Under the pieces are notes generated by a model. It had not been told where the DNA came from. It did no database searches and was given only the letters and a program-made list of their open reading frames with translations. Positions 1 to 5,710 of a stretch of 5,786 bases of DNA are shown here, piece by piece (positions within the stretch are counted from its first letter, which is position 1; each line of letters opens with the position of its first letter). This stretch comes from Gammaproteobacteria bacterium. Its GTDB lineage: Bacteria; Pseudomonadota; Gammaproteobacteria; Porifericomitales; Porifericomitaceae. The position numbers were made by a program, and so were the translations under genes. The stretch spans positions 3,807-9,592 of the forward strand of contig JAPPQA010000041.1 in NCBI GenBank assembly GCA_028817255.1, read 5' to 3'.

Positions 1-2
1 AG

Positions 3-128
3 GCGCAGTTTTGCGGCGGCGACATCACCGGCAACGGCGGCATCCCGCTGCTCGGCACCGTTGACCGCAAACTCGGTTTGACCCGGGCGCTCGCCCGGAT
101 GCTGCGCGATACGCGCCGCAAAGCCAGT
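3..128 (+). pseudogene. IS1380-family transposase, N-terminal fragment
   Basis: Read from base 3, the translation contains GGDITGNGGIPLLGTVDRKL followed by GLTRALARMLRDTRRKAS. This is the conserved N-terminal start of IS1380 (DDE_1 group) transposases. The true start codon lies before the window. Homology stops at codon AGT (126-128), exactly where the TGTACAG end of an IS481 piece begins, so insertion of that element broke the gene. The matching downstream portion is at 614-1300. The fragment has no function on its own. Confidence 0.8.
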
Positions 129-478
129 TGTACAGTTGTGTCTAATTATTCAGGACCTCTATCGGAGCAGTGTAGTCCAGGCATTTCAGACGGGTTCGGT
201 TGTAATTCTCCACAAACCGATAGATGAAGGCGTTCCTTTGCTCATGGTTGCGGAACTTCCTCCTGCCGTGATGACTCTTGACGGCAGGCCTGCTGCGCAC
301 CGCTTCGCTGATGCGTCGGTTGAAACGCCCCACCATGCCGTTGGTCTGCGGGTGCCACGGGCGAATCAGACGATGCTCAATCCGCTGCGCTTGGCAGATG
401 AGGTCAAACGGGTGCCTGCCGCTGGGCCTGCCCTTGGGCTTGTTTTTCTGGCGCTTCCATCCAATCCGGTATCGACTA
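129..478 (-). mobile_element. IS481-family element A, right-end fragment
   Basis: This piece starts at 129 with TGTACAGTTGTGTC, the TG-initial terminus expected of IS481 elements. It contains the C-terminal half of an IS481 transposase read on the minus strand. The TAG stop lies at 142-144, only 13 bp inside the element end, as is usual at an IS481 right end. The left half of the element is missing and the sequence switches at about 478 to the start of a second IS481 element. Only the right end of A is left, so it cannot move by itself. Confidence 0.7.
142..477 (-). pseudogene. IS481-family transposase, C-terminal fragment with altered DDE glutamate
   Basis: The minus-strand translation shows the end of an rve/DDE integrase core: GRHPFDLICQAQRIEHRLIR, then HPQTNGMVGRFNRRI, and a conserved tail ending in TAPIEVLNN. 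In functional relatives the motif is TNGMVERFN, whose Glu is the third catalytic acid. Here it is Gly, encoded near 331-333. The N-terminal helix-turn-helix region and the first two catalytic aspartates are absent. The open frame continues to about 612 on this strand, but beyond 478 it is only antisense of the second IS481 piece. Family assignment is strong; loss of activity is certain from truncation alone. Confidence 0.8.
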
Positions 479-613
479 TGTAAAGTGGAGGCTAAAAGAT
501 AAACATGAAGTTGCACAAATTGGCCAAGACCACGTCCGCTACTCGGGCGTATATCCAGAACTCGTCCCAATCTGGTCCGGCTCTGGTGCGTGAGTTGGGG
601 ATTTCGGTACAAT
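479..613 (+). mobile_element. IS481-family element B, left-end fragment
   Basis: The piece begins TGTAAAGTGGAGGC, which matches the end of element A (TGTACAGTTGTGTC) at 10 of 14 positions. It is followed by the transposase leader and the first codons of an IS481 transposase. It ends at about 613, where IS1380 transposase coding resumes. Both IS481 termini therefore point rightward: one is the right end of a minus-oriented copy, the other the left end of a plus-oriented copy. This arrangement cannot come from one simple insertion and implies deletion, inversion or two insertions. Confidence 0.65.
505..612 (+). pseudogene. IS481-family transposase, N-terminal fragment
   Basis: The ATG at 505 follows a GGAGG-type site at 487-491, somewhat far upstream. 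The translation begins MKLHKLAKTTSATRAYIQ and continues through GPALVRELGIS. This resembles the opening of long-form IS481 transposases, whose N-terminus is a helix-turn-helix (the ELGIS turn is normally followed by a recognition helix). Only about 36 residues remain before the frame runs into IS1380 sequence, read there in the wrong frame, and continues to a stop at 1036-1038. The fused product has no integrase core. Confidence 0.65.
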
Positions 614-1300
614 TGGGCGATTCTGGCGCTACTGGTGCGGGCGTTGCGCCGACAGTGGCCGAGGGTGGAGATCGTGCTTTGTGGCGACAGCGGCTTTTGC
701 CACTGGAAGATGTTGCGCTGGTGCGAGCACTACGGGGTGAAGTGTCTGGTGGGAATCACTCGCAACCGCAGACTCCTGGCGTTGGCGGTCCCTTGGACCA
801 GACTGGCCGAAGATCACTACGAAGCCACGGGCGCCAGAAGCAGCGCCGGTTTGCGTTGTTGCACTACGGTGCCCGCAGCTGGGGCCGGAAACGGCGCGTG
901 ATCGTCAAGGCCAAGTACGGCGCGCATGGCGCCACCCCGCGCTTTGTCGTCACCAACCTACAGGAGCACAGTCCCTGTATGACCAACTGTAATGTGTGCG
1001 CGGGGAGATGGAAAACCGGATCAAGAATCAACAGTTAGACTTGTTCGCAGACAGGATGTCCTGCCGCTGCTGATGGCCGAATCAGATGCGACTGTTGCTG
1101 TCGGGATTGGCTTACACTTTGTTCGAGGACTTGCGGTGCCTGGCCTTGAAGAGCACTTCTCTGGCGCGGGGCGGGGCTCGAATCGGATTTTCTCATACTG
1201 TTGAAGAGCAGCGCTGTGGTACTACGCAACAAGTCGTCGGGGTCGCTTGCTGTTGAGCAGCGCCTGTCCGCACCAACAGTTATGGTGAATCGCCGCTTGG
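614..1300 (+). pseudogene. IS1380-family transposase, core and C-terminal remnant, frameshifted
   Basis: The frame from 614 reads WAILALLVRALRRQWPRVEI, then a GDSGFCHWKMLRWCEHYGVK segment carrying a conserved catalytic-type Asp of the DDE core, then LAEDHYEATGA. At about 827-835 the homology moves to another frame (HYGARSWGRKRRVIVKAKYG, then PRFVVTNL). At about 960-975 it moves again (VRGEMENRIKNQQLDLFADR, then LLLSGLAYTLFEDLRCLALK). This last frame holds in-frame stops at 990-992 (TAA) and 1071-1073 (TGA). Further indels occur after 1170. The blocks are collinear with IS1380 transposases, so this is one decayed gene. Together with 3-128 it lacks a large internal section, replaced by IS481 DNA. 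Confidence 0.85.
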
Positions 1301-1519
1301 TGCCTGGATATCTCGTAACCCTGATGTAGTGTTGCTTTGGCACGCAGACCAAGAATGGAGGAATGCGGGGAGCGTACGCCCGAAACCGGCCGAAACGCAA
1401 ATCCCGCTCGAAAATGGACCGCTCCGAGCCCGCCTTCCTGTCAGCTATCCCAGACGACGACACATCCAGTGGCAAACTGGCACTCGTGCAATATCTGGGC
1501 TAGTATTTTTAGTTAGTAC
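1301..1519. other. Non-coding IS1380 3' tail and junction to the operon
   Basis: No credible gene is seen here. The stretch resembles the untranslated 3' part of IS1380 elements and closes with GCAATATCTGGGCTAG at 1489-1504, which I take as the right terminus. About 15 AT-rich bases then separate it from the stop codon of the glycosyltransferase gene (1520-1522, minus strand). No GC-rich hairpin followed by a T-run lies after that stop, so an intrinsic terminator for the operon is not evident. Confidence 0.5.
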
Positions 1520-2692
1520 TCATAAGATATTTGACATGGTCCGGGGCGCTACATTCTGGAACAACTGTTCCCACAACCTGATGCCTCTCAAGTATCTTTG
1601 TGCCTGGTGTTTTATCCTCTCTGGATTTAGATAAAGCAGGATCTTGAGGGCGCAGTCCATCACATCATGTATTTTCCATTCCTTGCCGGTAATTCCTTTT
1701 TGTTGCATTTGTTCTTGCAGGCGATAACGTCGGCCGTCTAGAGCCTTATATTCATCTCGAATCATCTTTTGCCAGAAAGCGAGGTCCCTGGCTGTTGCAC
1801 ACAAATCATCGATATGCGCATTACTCGCATGGGCAAGTTGAAGACCCGAGCTAAGGACCTCTCCCATCATCTCTCGCTCTAGTTCTGACGTTTTGCAGTG
1901 CTTCATAGGTGACCAGGCATGAGTTCCTTGAACATTTGTCCGAGCGACTATGGCTCCCCTCCAAGAACACCCGGTAAGCCAAATCCAGTCCTCGTTGTAG
2001 CTCCGTGGAAAGGGCACACGCATTAGCCACTTCTGGCGATAGGCCAGGAAGCCTCCCGAAACCGGAAACGGGGGCTTGCACAGTTCAAATGCCTTGAGGC
2101 CTTCCGCTTTTCTGAACTCAAGCTCCGCACGTTCAACCATTGAGATATCTGGCATGCCTGACAGGCATCCACCCACAATACAATTTTCCTCATGCTCTAG
2201 TTTTTCCCACAAGCATTCAATCGAGCCCCTACCATTTTCTTGAGATCGACCATCTAATTCTACATCATCATCAATCATTGCTATGAAGGACCGGTCAGAC
2301 GCTGTGAGTGCGGCTCCAAGTATCGCTAGGTAATTCCGAACGCCCCCCAGATCCCATTCTTTTCCTCCGAGCCAACGAACAAAGCGCCCTAGTGTATCAG
2401 CATCCGCATCAATGACGCGGGATTGTAACATCCTATCCAGAAAACGTCTCTGTTCCTCGGGGCCATGATACGTCACGGGACCACCTTGTGTTGCTGTGTT
2501 TCGATTCTTTTCCCTTGCCGATGGCATGGTGGAGTCATCTATGAGTAGCACTTGGCTGTTTGAACAATAGCCGCTCTCAATGTCTCGAACAAGAGCGCTA
2601 ATTGTCTTAGTCAGTTGTTCCGGACGATCCCGTGTAGGACAGAACACGACATTGCTGTTATGGCAAGGCGCGTATCCTGACTCGTTACTCAC
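1520..2692 (-). CDS. GT-A fold (family 2-like) glycosyltransferase
   Basis: The 390-residue soluble protein has the order of motifs expected of a nucleotide-sugar dependent GT-A glycosyltransferase. VVFCPTRDRPEQL (15-27) is the opening strand and turn. LLIDDST (49-55) is the second nucleotide-binding strand. GGVRNYLAILGA (116-127) resembles the GxxxARN helix. MIDDDVELDG (139-148) is the metal-binding DxD-type motif. FPVSGGFLAYRQKW (209-222) and NEDWIW (233-238) match the acceptor-site and ED catalytic-base region. No membrane segment is visible, so a cytoplasmic enzyme is expected. The start is GTG at 2690-2692, four bases after the stop of the upstream gene. The weak GGTGAG site overlaps that stop, suggesting reinitiation. 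The next Met is at residue 56, too late to keep the fold. Donor and acceptor are unknown. The C-terminal region (about 270-390) is not recognised, and an IS1380 end lies just past the stop, so its natural C-terminus could have been altered. Confidence 0.8.
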   Translation of the reverse strand: MSNESGYAPCHNSNVVFCPTRDRPEQLTKTISALVRDIESGYCSNSQVLLIDDSTMPSAREKNRNTATQGGPVTYHGPEEQRRFLDRMLQSRVIDADADTLGRFVRWLGGKEWDLGGVRNYLAILGAALTASDRSFIAMIDDDVELDGRSQENGRGSIECLWEKLEHEENCIVGGCLSGMPDISMVERAELEFRKAEGLKAFELCKPPFPVSGGFLAYRQKWLMRVPFPRSYNEDWIWLTGCSWRGAIVARTNVQGTHAWSPMKHCKTSELEREMMGEVLSSGLQLAHASNAHIDDLCATARDLAFWQKMIRDEYKALDGRRYRLQEQMQQKGITGKEWKIHDVMDCALKILLYLNPERIKHQAQRYLRGIRLWEQLFQNVAPRTMSNIL

Positions 2693-2696
2693 GATC

Positions 2697-3932
2697 TCAC
2701 CATGGGTGTAAATGAAACGTAGACATATCTATATCGCTTTTTGATGATTGTCCCCCAGATACGTTCACCGGAACGAGCACAGCAAACTGTAGTGTCCCAG
2801 AGCAGTGCTTCATCACGCGTTTTACATTCTTCTTTCCGATGCTGTTCATGCCGAAGGCGTGGACACTACCAAGTACCCCAAAGGTCTGCAGTCCGCCAAT
2901 CATAATGACGACATTCTGTCGGTTCAGCGGATTTGGAAACCTGGCAAATAGCCCATAGTCGTGTGTTACGTATTTTCTGTTTTTTTGGAGTTGGAACCCC
3001 TTTTTTGTTGTTCGCTCATACAGGGCTATTTTTTTTTTCTGGTTACGGTATGTGAATGGGAAAGACTGTCTATCAAGAAGATCTTTAGCAAACGAGTTGA
3101 AATCCGGTCCGCCAATGACTATCACGTTGCCCTGGCGATCTCTCTGTTGTAGTTCTTGTGCAGTAACGTACTTAGTTTCCATGTTCGGAGCTAGTTGCGG
3201 CAGTAGCGTTAGAACCTCGACAAGAGCGTCGAGGTCGCCGAATCGTGCTAGGTTTACAAACTCCGGTGAGTCTGGCTTGGCATACTTCGGCTGGTACGAA
3301 GGTGGCAGTTCAGGACAAATGATCGTAGTCTGTTGGCTTCGAGAGCTTCCTGACCAAATCTTCCGCAAGTCAGCCCAGGCATCTTGTCGCTGTTCTTGTT
3401 TAATCTGGCCCCGAATCAACTTCTTAATGTGTTGTGCGATACGTCCAACCATCTGGTCGCTGCCACCGTCTAGATACTCCAATCGAAGAATGTCCTGAAC
3501 ATCGCTGGCGATACGTACCTTTTGCGATTCTTGCTTTTTGAAAAGCAACAGTGGTTTCGTAACCAGTGATGCGTAGGCCAGCCCCATCTCGAAGTACACA
3601 TTCGAATTCTCCTCGGATACCTCAAATATCGCTGCTGCGGCGTTCTTAACGAGGGAGATAATCTGTGAGTTGATTGGTTCGCCAGGATTAGCCTGATGCC
3701 TAACCTTTATGCTTACCCCCGGGTGTGTGCGCTGAAGATCATCTTGTGCCATCTCGGCGGCGCGTTCGACGGCAGAAACGATGTCACTGCGATCATATTT
3801 TTTTGATCGGAATTGTAAGCCAAGGAAGACGGTGTAGGTGCGTGATGAAGGAACTCGCGGACGGCTTGTAGCCATCTTTGGAGATGATCTTTCCTTTTTG
3901 GACGTGGAGTTTTTCTGCCTTGCCCTACTCAT
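2697..3932 (-). CDS. Nucleoside deoxyribosyltransferase/TIR-like protein with unfamiliar C-terminal domain
   Basis: The 411-residue protein has a basic, Ser/Lys-rich leader (1-30). A Rossmann-like domain follows at about 31-175: YTVFLGLQFRSKKYDRSDI (33-51) opens it, and AAAIFEVSEENSNVYFEMG (99-117) carries the conserved NVYFE(M/L)G glutamate (E115), the likely catalytic residue of nucleoside 2-deoxyribosyltransferases and related TIR-like NAD or nucleotide hydrolases. The usual Asp of the A-D-(I/L)-S motif is Glu104 here. A linker (about 176-200) leads to a second domain (about 200-411) with VIVIGGPDFN (270-279), HDYGLFARFPNPLN (324-337) and VVIMIGGLQTFG (341-352). This looks like another nucleotide- or ligand-binding alpha/beta fold, but I cannot name it. 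ATG at 3930-3932 follows AGAGGT (3939-3944) and overlaps the acyltransferase stop by 8 bp. An A10 tract lies in codons 299-302. An immune effector or a nucleotide-modifying enzyme are both possible. Confidence 0.75.
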   Translation of the reverse strand: MSRARQKNSTSKKERSSPKMATSRPRVPSSRTYTVFLGLQFRSKKYDRSDIVSAVERAAEMAQDDLQRTHPGVSIKVRHQANPGEPINSQIISLVKNAAAAIFEVSEENSNVYFEMGLAYASLVTKPLLLFKKQESQKVRIASDVQDILRLEYLDGGSDQMVGRIAQHIKKLIRGQIKQEQRQDAWADLRKIWSGSSRSQQTTIICPELPPSYQPKYAKPDSPEFVNLARFGDLDALVEVLTLLPQLAPNMETKYVTAQELQQRDRQGNVIVIGGPDFNSFAKDLLDRQSFPFTYRNQKKKIALYERTTKKGFQLQKNRKYVTHDYGLFARFPNPLNRQNVVIMIGGLQTFGVLGSVHAFGMNSIGKKNVKRVMKHCSGTLQFAVLVPVNVSGGQSSKSDIDMSTFHLHPW

Positions 3933-4599
3933 GGACAGACCTCTTTTGCGTACGCCACTCCGCAGCTGTGTAGTGCTTGGTTCCTATGACGAGCGAGCCC
4001 GGTAGAACGTCTTTCGTAACTATCGCACCTGCCGCCACGTAGGCTTCGAATCGAACTGTGATGCCCCCGATGAGTAGAGCGTCGAATCCCACGACTGCCT
4101 TCTTTTCAACTACTGGAGATGGCTCCTCGGTTTCATCCCAGGATGCGCGTGGATCTTTCAGTTTGTGAATTAGCTTGCCGAGCACGATAGCCCCATCACC
4201 AACTGAAGAGCGATCACAGCAAAACCCTCCTATCACACACTGCGTCCCTATCTTGACTTTCCAATGCAATTGTGCAGCATATTGAATCCGTGAATCATTT
4301 CCGATGGCGCACTCGCTTCCGATAGAACAGTGATTTTGTATAAGCACACGATGCCCTATTTTTGCGCCAGAGTGGATCACGCAGTGAACTCCCGTGCAGA
4401 CATCCTTCCCAATCAAGGTTTCGTGCGGGGCTTCTCTTTCTCGTATGTCTTCACACGTAGGGACGCCAATGATCGAGTAGTCCCCGATGCATGTGCCAGA
4501 TAGAATACGGACTGTTCCGTAGACCATAACCCCTGTACCGAATCGGACACCGGGGAACTCGTCAGGAGTGGCTAGCCTCAGATATGTTTCAATATCCAA
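3925..4599 (-). CDS. Left-handed beta-helix (hexapeptide-repeat) acyltransferase
   Basis: The 224-residue protein is built of imperfect hexapeptide turns of the [LIV]-G-x4 type. Examples are VRFGTGVMVYGTV (18-30), CIGDYSIIG (37-45), LIGKDVCTGVHCVIHSGAKI (62-81), CSIGSECAIG (91-100) and VKIGTQCVIGGFC (115-127). A loop of about 25 residues (142-166) is followed by the final coils, VGFDALLIGGITV (170-182) and VAAGAIVTKDVLPGSLVIGT (188-207). The last block is the standard C-terminal signature of acetyl-CoA dependent sugar or amino-sugar acyltransferases, which act as trimers. Candidate catalytic histidines are H90 and H112. The start is TTG at 4597-4599, supported by GAGGTGG at 4604-4610; it lies inside the end of the hydrolase gene (22-bp overlap). 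The acyl group and acceptor are unknown; O- or N-acetylation of a sugar made or transferred by the neighbouring glycosyltransferase is an inference. Confidence 0.85.
   Translation of the reverse strand: MDIETYLRLATPDEFPGVRFGTGVMVYGTVRILSGTCIGDYSIIGVPTCEDIREREAPHETLIGKDVCTGVHCVIHSGAKIGHRVLIQNHCSIGSECAIGNDSRIQYAAQLHWKVKIGTQCVIGGFCCDRSSVGDGAIVLGKLIHKLKDPRASWDETEEPSPVVEKKAVVGFDALLIGGITVRFEAYVAAGAIVTKDVLPGSLVIGTKHYTAAEWRTQKRSVHE
3939..3944 (-). promoter_or_regulatory. Ribosome-binding site of the NDT/TIR-like gene
   Basis: On the minus strand AGAGGT lies six bases before ATG at 3930-3932, inside the last codons of the acyltransferase gene. The start and the upstream stop share an 8-bp overlap. 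Confidence 0.6.
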
Positions 4600-5360
4600 T
4601 TTGCCACCTCGGCGAATACTATTTCCTCGGAATCCTCGAACCCGTGATCAGCCCCCTTGATCGGAAGAAATCGGGCGTGCCCACAGTTCCAGGCTAATTC
4701 CTGTGCAACATCGAACGGTACCATCGTATCATCGGTACCATGAACAATGAGGGTTGGCACTGAGAGTGTCGTAAGCACTTGGCCAGGATTCAGGGTCTCG
4801 AATTCCTTGAGCAGTTCGTATCCAAGAGAAAATCCATCCAAGTCGAGTTCGCCAGTGGCTTTGGCCCTAGCGAGGGTATCTGGGGTAAACCACTCCGACG
4901 CCCACTCCGTCTCCGGTTGCAAGAACGTGCGCCGATAATCCAGGACCGGGGCGAGAAGAACGAGAGAGGATATCCAATCTGGTTTGCGCTTAGCCGCTAA
5001 GCTTGCGATCCCGGCTCCAAAGCTCGTCCCGACGACCGAGAGGCGAATCCATCCAAGGGAATGGAGATAGTTGGCTGCTACTATTAAGTCTTGCACTTCG
5101 CCGTTGATCGTCATGTCTTGAGGACGACCGCCGCTTTCACCGTGACCTCGAAAGTCGAAACGAAGACTCTGGATCCCCCTTCGGGCTAGCAGCGTTGCGA
5201 GGCGCGTGTAAAACCCACCTTCGTTCTTTTCGACGGTGATACCGTGGGCAAGCAGTGCGGCACCACTGGCTTTGCCAAACGGTGTTGAGAGTATGGCCGC
5301 GAGGGAAATATTATCAGAGGTTCTGATGTGCAGTGTAGATTGCTTTGGTTCTGTACTCAT
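4578..5360 (-). CDS. Alpha/beta hydrolase (S33/Hydrolase_4-type serine hydrolase)
   Basis: The 260-residue protein has the complete alpha/beta-hydrolase set. ALLAHG (35-40) gives the oxyanion-hole region. FDFRGHGES (68-76) is the usual turn after strand 4. GTSFG (111-115) is the nucleophile elbow with Ser113. LIVHGTDDTMVP (204-215) carries the acid, Asp210 or Asp211. GADHGF (236-241) supplies His239. A lid-like insertion lies at about 141-195. No signal peptide or membrane segment is present, so it is cytoplasmic. The family includes esterases, lipases, acyl-peptide hydrolases and feruloyl esterases; the sequence does not tell which. The start ATG (5358-5360) has AGGAGA (5368-5373) seven bases upstream, the best RBS of the four genes, fitting its place as first gene of the operon. 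Next to an acyltransferase it may remove or edit an acyl group, which is inference. Confidence 0.88.
   Translation of the reverse strand: MSTEPKQSTLHIRTSDNISLAAILSTPFGKASGAALLAHGITVEKNEGGFYTRLATLLARRGIQSLRFDFRGHGESGGRPQDMTINGEVQDLIVAANYLHSLGWIRLSVVGTSFGAGIASLAAKRKPDWISSLVLLAPVLDYRRTFLQPETEWASEWFTPDTLARAKATGELDLDGFSLGYELLKEFETLNPGQVLTTLSVPTLIVHGTDDTMVPFDVAQELAWNCGHARFLPIKGADHGFEDSEEIVFAEVANWILKHI
4604..4610 (-). promoter_or_regulatory. Ribosome-binding site supporting a TTG start
   Basis: On the minus strand GAGGTGG lies four bases before TTG at 4597-4599. It sits within the last codons of the hydrolase gene. It decides the start of the acyltransferase, since the first hexapeptide-like coil begins by about residue 18 and no ATG lies closer in frame. 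Confidence 0.6.
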
Positions 5361-5367
5361 TTCTGTA

Positions 5368-5373
5368 TCTCCT
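5368..5373 (-). promoter_or_regulatory. Ribosome-binding site of the alpha/beta hydrolase gene
   Basis: On the minus strand AGGAGA lies seven bases before ATG at 5358-5360. It is a strong Shine-Dalgarno match and fixes the start of the first operon gene. Confidence 0.75.
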
Positions 5374-5398
5374 GCGAAACTTCGGTATCTGAATGGAA

Positions 5399-5584
5399 TT
5401 AAATCCCCAGTACTTCACGCTCACGAAATAATCCCTGATGTTGTTCGATTTCTACCTCGCTTAACAGCCTGTTAGATTTGGGGTACAGCAACAGCACAGC
5501 AAGGACAGAAAGGGCATTCCGAGAACGAGCATTCCATCGGCTTGCCTGTTTGCCATAATTGCGCTTCGACGGCTTCAATGACAA
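5399..5584 (-). CDS. Unassigned 61-codon reading frame upstream of the operon
   Basis: I do not recognise this frame. It ends 38 bp before the hydrolase start. Its second half (SVLAVLLLYPKSN, then EVEIEQHQGLFREREVLG) looks more like the C-terminus of a real protein than like random sequence: a short hydrophobic run followed by a charged amphipathic segment. The candidate ATG (5582-5584) has no good RBS and lies inside the IS1182-like reading frame, so a gene truncated by the transposon end, or a chance frame, is more likely than an intact small gene. Confidence 0.2.
   Translation of the reverse strand: MSLKPSKRNYGKQASRWNARSRNALSVLAVLLLYPKSNRLLSEVEIEQHQGLFREREVLGI
5462..5474. repeat. Short palindrome upstream of the operon
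   Basis: TAACAG-C-CTGTTA has perfect 6-bp arms around one base, about 100 bp upstream of the hydrolase start and at the end of the transposase-stub frame. The form suits a dimeric regulator site, but no regulator gene is present in the window and a single short palindrome is weak evidence. Confidence 0.2.
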
Positions 5585-5675
5585 AATGTGTCAAATCGTC
5601 CTTGGGGCCCCAATCCTTCAGGTTGCGCGGCAATAACATGGGCTGGCGTCGGTCAGCAGGAACAAAATGGACCAT
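5472..5675 (-). pseudogene. IS1182-family transposase, N-terminal fragment
   Basis: The first 33 residues read MVHFVPADRRQPMLLP then KDWGPKDDLTHFVIEAVEA. This matches the start of IS1182-family transposases (typically M-x-x-F-V-P-x-D-R, LLPP-x-L-x-(E/D)-W-LP-x-D-x-L-A-x-F-I-x-(E/D)-(A/V)-V-E). After about residue 33 the similarity ends; the remainder, rich in Cys (CSFSECPFCPCC), is not transposase and runs to a stop at 5472-5474. A full transposase would have more than 400 residues, so over 90 percent is missing. The ATG at 5673-5675 has AAGGAG (5684-5689) and a sigma70-like promoter upstream, so the stub could still be expressed. Confidence 0.65.
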
Positions 5676-5683
5676 AGATTTTT

Positions 5684-5689
5684 CTCCTT
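5684..5689 (-). promoter_or_regulatory. Ribosome-binding site of the IS1182-like stub
   Basis: On the minus strand AAGGAG lies eight bases before ATG at 5673-5675. It is a near-perfect Shine-Dalgarno sequence kept although the gene behind it is truncated. Confidence 0.6.
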
Positions 5690-5710
5690 AAATCCTAAAA
5701 GGCGGGGAAG

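Larger units (their letters stand above)
3..1503 (+). mobile_element. Decayed IS1380-family insertion sequence, interrupted by IS481 pieces
   Basis: The segment holds the N-terminal codons of an IS1380-type transposase (3-128), a block of foreign IS481 sequence (129-613), the core and C-terminal part of the same transposase type (614-1300), and a non-coding tail ending in a sequence like the IS1380 right end near 1487-1503. The element runs past the left edge of the window, so its left end is not seen. Frameshifts, in-frame stops and the loss of roughly the second quarter of the transposase show that it is dead. The right boundary is set from remembered resemblance of the terminal sequence to other IS1380 elements and may be off by several bases. 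Confidence 0.75.

Noticed and set aside
136..483. Plus-strand open frame of 115 codons across the IS481 fragment
   Set aside because: It is antisense to the well-conserved IS481 transposase C-terminus and shows no recognisable motif.
1301..1315. CCTGGATATCTCG resembling an IS1380 terminal repeat
   Set aside because: It falls in the transposase C-terminal coding remnant, matches the presumed terminus only over a few bases, and has no paired partner.
1035..1475. Minus-strand open frame of 146 codons
   Set aside because: It lies antisense to the collinear IS1380 transposase remnant and IS tail; its composition and lack of motifs fit a shadow frame.
1500..1522. Weak inverted repeat TAGTA...TACT with a T-run as operon terminator
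   Set aside because: The arms are only four or five bases and AT-rich; the T-run lies on the wrong side for a minus-strand terminator.
3052..3498. Plus-strand open frame of 148 codons
   Set aside because: It is antisense to the NDT/TIR-like gene, which has conserved motifs, an RBS and operon context.
5484..5506. ACAGCA-type short tandem pattern
   Set aside because: Only two imperfect units; no array and no spacer structure that would suggest CRISPR or an iteron.
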